From NCBI GenBank assembly GCA_030840415.1, contig JAVEEO010000329.1, positions 1-15,726 on the forward strand: DNA of 15,726 nucleotides. Reading direction: 5' to 3'. Within the stretch, counting starts at the first letter, position 1, and every line of letters begins with the position of its first letter. The notes under the pieces are model-generated. The model was not told the origin of the DNA and searched no databases. It saw only the letters and a list, made by a program, of their open reading frames with translations. The translations under genes were made by a program, and so were the position numbers. Positions 13,920-15,726 of this stretch are shown piece after piece. The DNA is from Pseudonocardiales bacterium. Its GTDB lineage: Bacteria > Actinomycetota > Actinomycetes > Mycobacteriales > Jatrophihabitantaceae.

Positions 13920-15726
13920 ATGCACCGTGGCAACCTGCGGATCTACCTCGGCGTCGCACCCGGCGCCGGCAAGACCCACGCCATGCTGAGCGAGGGAATC
14001 CGCCGGCAGGCCCGCGGGACCGACGTGTTGCTGGCGGCGCTGCGGAGTTCCGGTCGGCGCCCGGTCGAGGAGCTCGCGGCGCGGTTGCCGTCGCTGCCGG
14101 CGGCAGCCGGTGACCTCGATGTCGCCGCCGTGCTGAGCCGCGGGCCGGCGGTGGTACTGGTCGACGAGTATGCCGCCAGCAACCCGACCGGCTCGGCGCG
14201 CCAGTACCGCTGGCAGGACGTCGAGCAGCTGCTGGACGCCGGCCTGGACGTGGTCTCGACCCTCAACGTCGACGAGCTGGCCAGCCTGGCCGGTGTCGTG
14301 GAGCAGATCACCGGGATCCCGCCGGCGCGGACGGTGCCCGACGCGGTGGCCCGGCAGGCGAGCGAGATCCAGCTGGTGGACCAGACCCCCGAGGCGCTGC
14401 GCCGCCGGATGGCGCACGGCAACATCTATCCCGCCGAGCGCATCGATGCCGCGCTGGCCGACTACTTCCGGCCCGGCAACCTCGCCGCGCTGCGGGAGCT
14501 CGCGCTGCTGTGGCTGGCCGACCGGGTGGAGGAGGGCCTGCAGCGCTACCGCGCCGAGCACCGGATCGCGGAGCCCTGGCAGACCCGGCCCCGGATCGCG
14601 GTGGGGCTCAGCGGCGGCCGGCACGACGCGGCGCTGATCCGCCAGGCGGGCCGGCTGGCGGCCGCCAGCGGGGCCGAACTGCTGGCCGTGCACGTGGTCA
14701 CCGGGCAAGGCTTGCCTGCCACCTCGGTCCGCTCCTCGCTCGTTCCTCACTGCGATGCTCCCTCAGCTGGCGCTGAGGCCGATCCCATCGGGCTGGCCAG
14801 CCACCGGGCACTCACCGCGACCACGGGCGGCAGCTACCACGTGGTGCGCGGCGCCGATCCGGCGCGGGCGCTGGTCGAGTTCGCCGAGGCGGCGAATGCC
14901 GGCCAACTGGTTCTCGGCGCCGGCCGGCGACCGTGGTACTCCGACCGGTTACCCGGATCGGGTACTGCTGCTCGCGCGGTGCGGGCGTCGAAGGCCGTCG
15001 CCGTCTGCCTGGTGAACCAGCCGGCGCGCACCGGCCTGCTCGGTGCGCCCCGCACGCCCGGCCTCGGCTGGCCGTCCTGGCGGCGGGCGGGCCTGGGCGT
15101 CGCCTTGGCAATCCTGCTGCTGAGCGGCGCCACCGTGGCGCTGGCCGCCGGCCGGCAGCAGCTGAACCTGCTCAGCGCCGTGCTGGTCTACCTGCTCGCG
15201 ACCGTCCTCGTCGCCTGGGTGGCGGGGCTGCTGCTGGGAATCGCCACCGCGCTGGCCGCCACCGTCCTGCTCAACTACTACTTCACCCCGCCGCTGCACC
15301 GGTTCACCGTCAGCGACGGCAACAACGTGCTGGCACTCGTGGTGTTCGTGCTCGTCTCGGTGCTGGTCGCCGGGCTGTTGGACCGGGCCGACCGGCGGCG
15401 CAGGCAGGCGGTCCGGGCTTCCTCGGAGGCCCAACTGCTCGCCGCCGTCGCCGGCAGCGCGGCCGGCAGCGGCTCGAGCTTGGCCGGCTTGTTGGAGCAG
15501 GTCCGCGAGACCCTCGGCACGCGTGCGGTCACGTTGCTCGAGCGCGCGGGCGCCGGCTGGCAGGTTGTCGCGCAGCTCGGCGAGAACCCGCCGCACAGCC
15601 CGGAGCAGGCGGACGTGACGGTGGCGGCCGACGAGCACGTGACCCTGCTGCTCAGCGGCGCCCTGCCTGCTGCCGGTGACCAGCGGGTGCTGCGGGTGAT
15701 CGCCGTTCAGGCCGCGGCCGCGCTGC
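13920..15726 (+). CDS. kdpD: Sensor histidine kinase KdpD, N-terminal part (cut by window end)
   Basis: The frame from ATG 13920 stays open for 602 codons to the window edge. It encodes the input half of KdpD, the membrane sensor that with KdpE controls the Kdp potassium pump. The KdpD domain (about 4-215) has Walker A GVAPGAGKT (11-19), Walker B VVLVDEY (78-84), RWQDVEQLLDAGLDVVSTLNV (97-117) and the PPARTVPD region. A USP-like domain spans about 222-365, then four closely packed membrane helices (about 390-490, DUF4118 type, with NYYFTPPLHRFTV), and a GAF-like domain begins near 503. The His-phosphorylation and ATPase domains lie beyond the edge. The usual DELAHTN after Walker B is changed to DEYAASN. 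The USP domain holds an unusual insert (about 265-286). The gene follows the KimA-like gene by 31 bases; no kdpFABC genes are seen. Confidence 0.9.
   Translation, partial: MHRGNLRIYLGVAPGAGKTHAMLSEGIRRQARGTDVLLAALRSSGRRPVEELAARLPSLPAAAGDLDVAAVLSRGPAVVLVDEYAASNPTGSARQYRWQDVEQLLDAGLDVVSTLNVDELASLAGVVEQITGIPPARTVPDAVARQASEIQLVDQTPEALRRRMAHGNIYPAERIDAALADYFRPGNLAALRELALLWLADRVEEGLQRYRAEHRIAEPWQTRPRIAVGLSGGRHDAALIRQAGRLAAASGAELLAVHVVTGQGLPATSVRSSLVPHCDAPSAGAEADPIGLASHRALTATTGGSYHVVRGADPARALVEFAEAANAGQLVLGAGRRPWYSDRLPGSGTAARAVRASKAVAVCLVNQPARTGLLGAPRTPGLGWPSWRRAGLGVALAILLLSGATVALAAGRQQLNLLSAVLVYLLATVLVAWVAGLLLGIATALAATVLLNYYFTPPLHRFTVSDGNNVLALVVFVLVSVLVAGLLDRADRRRRQAVRASSEAQLLAAVAGSAAGSGSSLAGLLEQVRETLGTRAVTLLERAGAGWQVVAQLGENPPHSPEQADVTVAADEHVTLLLSGALPAAGDQRVLRVIAVQAAAAL
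14704..14778 (+). repeat. In-frame repeat-like insert inside the kdpD USP domain
   Basis: A GGCAAG-G-CTTGCC palindrome (14704-14716) and a perfect hairpin, CCTCAGC-TGGC-GCTGAGG (14761-14778), bound a stretch that encodes about 22 residues absent from typical KdpD USP domains. Its codons (CCT, GCT, GTT, TCA, GAT) break the surrounding G/C-ending pattern. A small mobile or interspersed repeat is inferred; no other copy is in the window. Confidence 0.45.

Noticed and set aside
12014..13933. Minus-strand open frame of 639 codons opposite the potassium transporter
   Set aside because: His/Gln/Arg-rich composition without domains, as expected for the antisense of a hydrophobic membrane-protein gene.
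14510..15015. Plus-strand open frames of about 86-88 codons within kdpD
   Set aside because: They lie in other frames of the continuous kdpD reading frame, which alone shows the KdpD, USP and membrane domains.

Overview
The window is GC-rich DNA from an actinomycete (Actinomycetota). Evidence: strong G/C preference at third codon positions, many GTG or TTG starts, a likely leaderless promoter, hairpins without U-tracts after genes, and gene types common in this phylum. I cannot name the genus from the sequence alone. There are no rRNA or tRNA genes, CRISPR arrays, integrases or transposases. Both window edges cut through genes.

Left part (1-7863), secreted scavenging enzymes. After the 5' end of a small DUF1579-like gene on the minus strand come three exported proteins: a 1068-residue subtilisin-like S8 protease (minus), a GH43-type glycosidase lipoprotein (plus, divergent from the protease), and a purple-acid-phosphatase-like metallophosphoesterase with FnIII and DNRLRE modules (minus, convergent with the glycosidase). 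The protease/glycosidase intergenic region holds a LacI-type palindrome and a structured 5' leader in front of the glycosidase gene.

Middle part (7985-11473), housekeeping and stress genes. A PrmC/HemK-related glutamine methyltransferase (minus) is divergent from two overlapping FluC/CrcB fluoride-channel genes (plus). The shared promoter region carries three CCGGCAC boxes. Next is a LigD-type NHEJ enzyme that has the phosphoesterase and polymerase modules but no ligase module. Its start codon overlaps a TetR-like palindrome.

Right part (11558-15726), potassium. A KimA-like APC-superfamily potassium transporter carries an extra C-terminal OB-fold domain. In mycobacteria, as I recall it, this type of domain is a separate small protein encoded in the Trk/Ceo potassium neighbourhood. 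Thirty-one bases later begins a KdpD sensor kinase gene that runs open to the window end (602 codons, no stop, no frameshift). Its USP domain contains a roughly 22-codon in-frame insertion with foreign codon usage, flanked by inverted repeats.

The strongest candidates for something undescribed are the transporter/OB-fold fusion beside kdpD and the in-frame repeat-like insert in kdpD. After those come the regulatory palindromes at the glycosidase, fluC and ligD starts.
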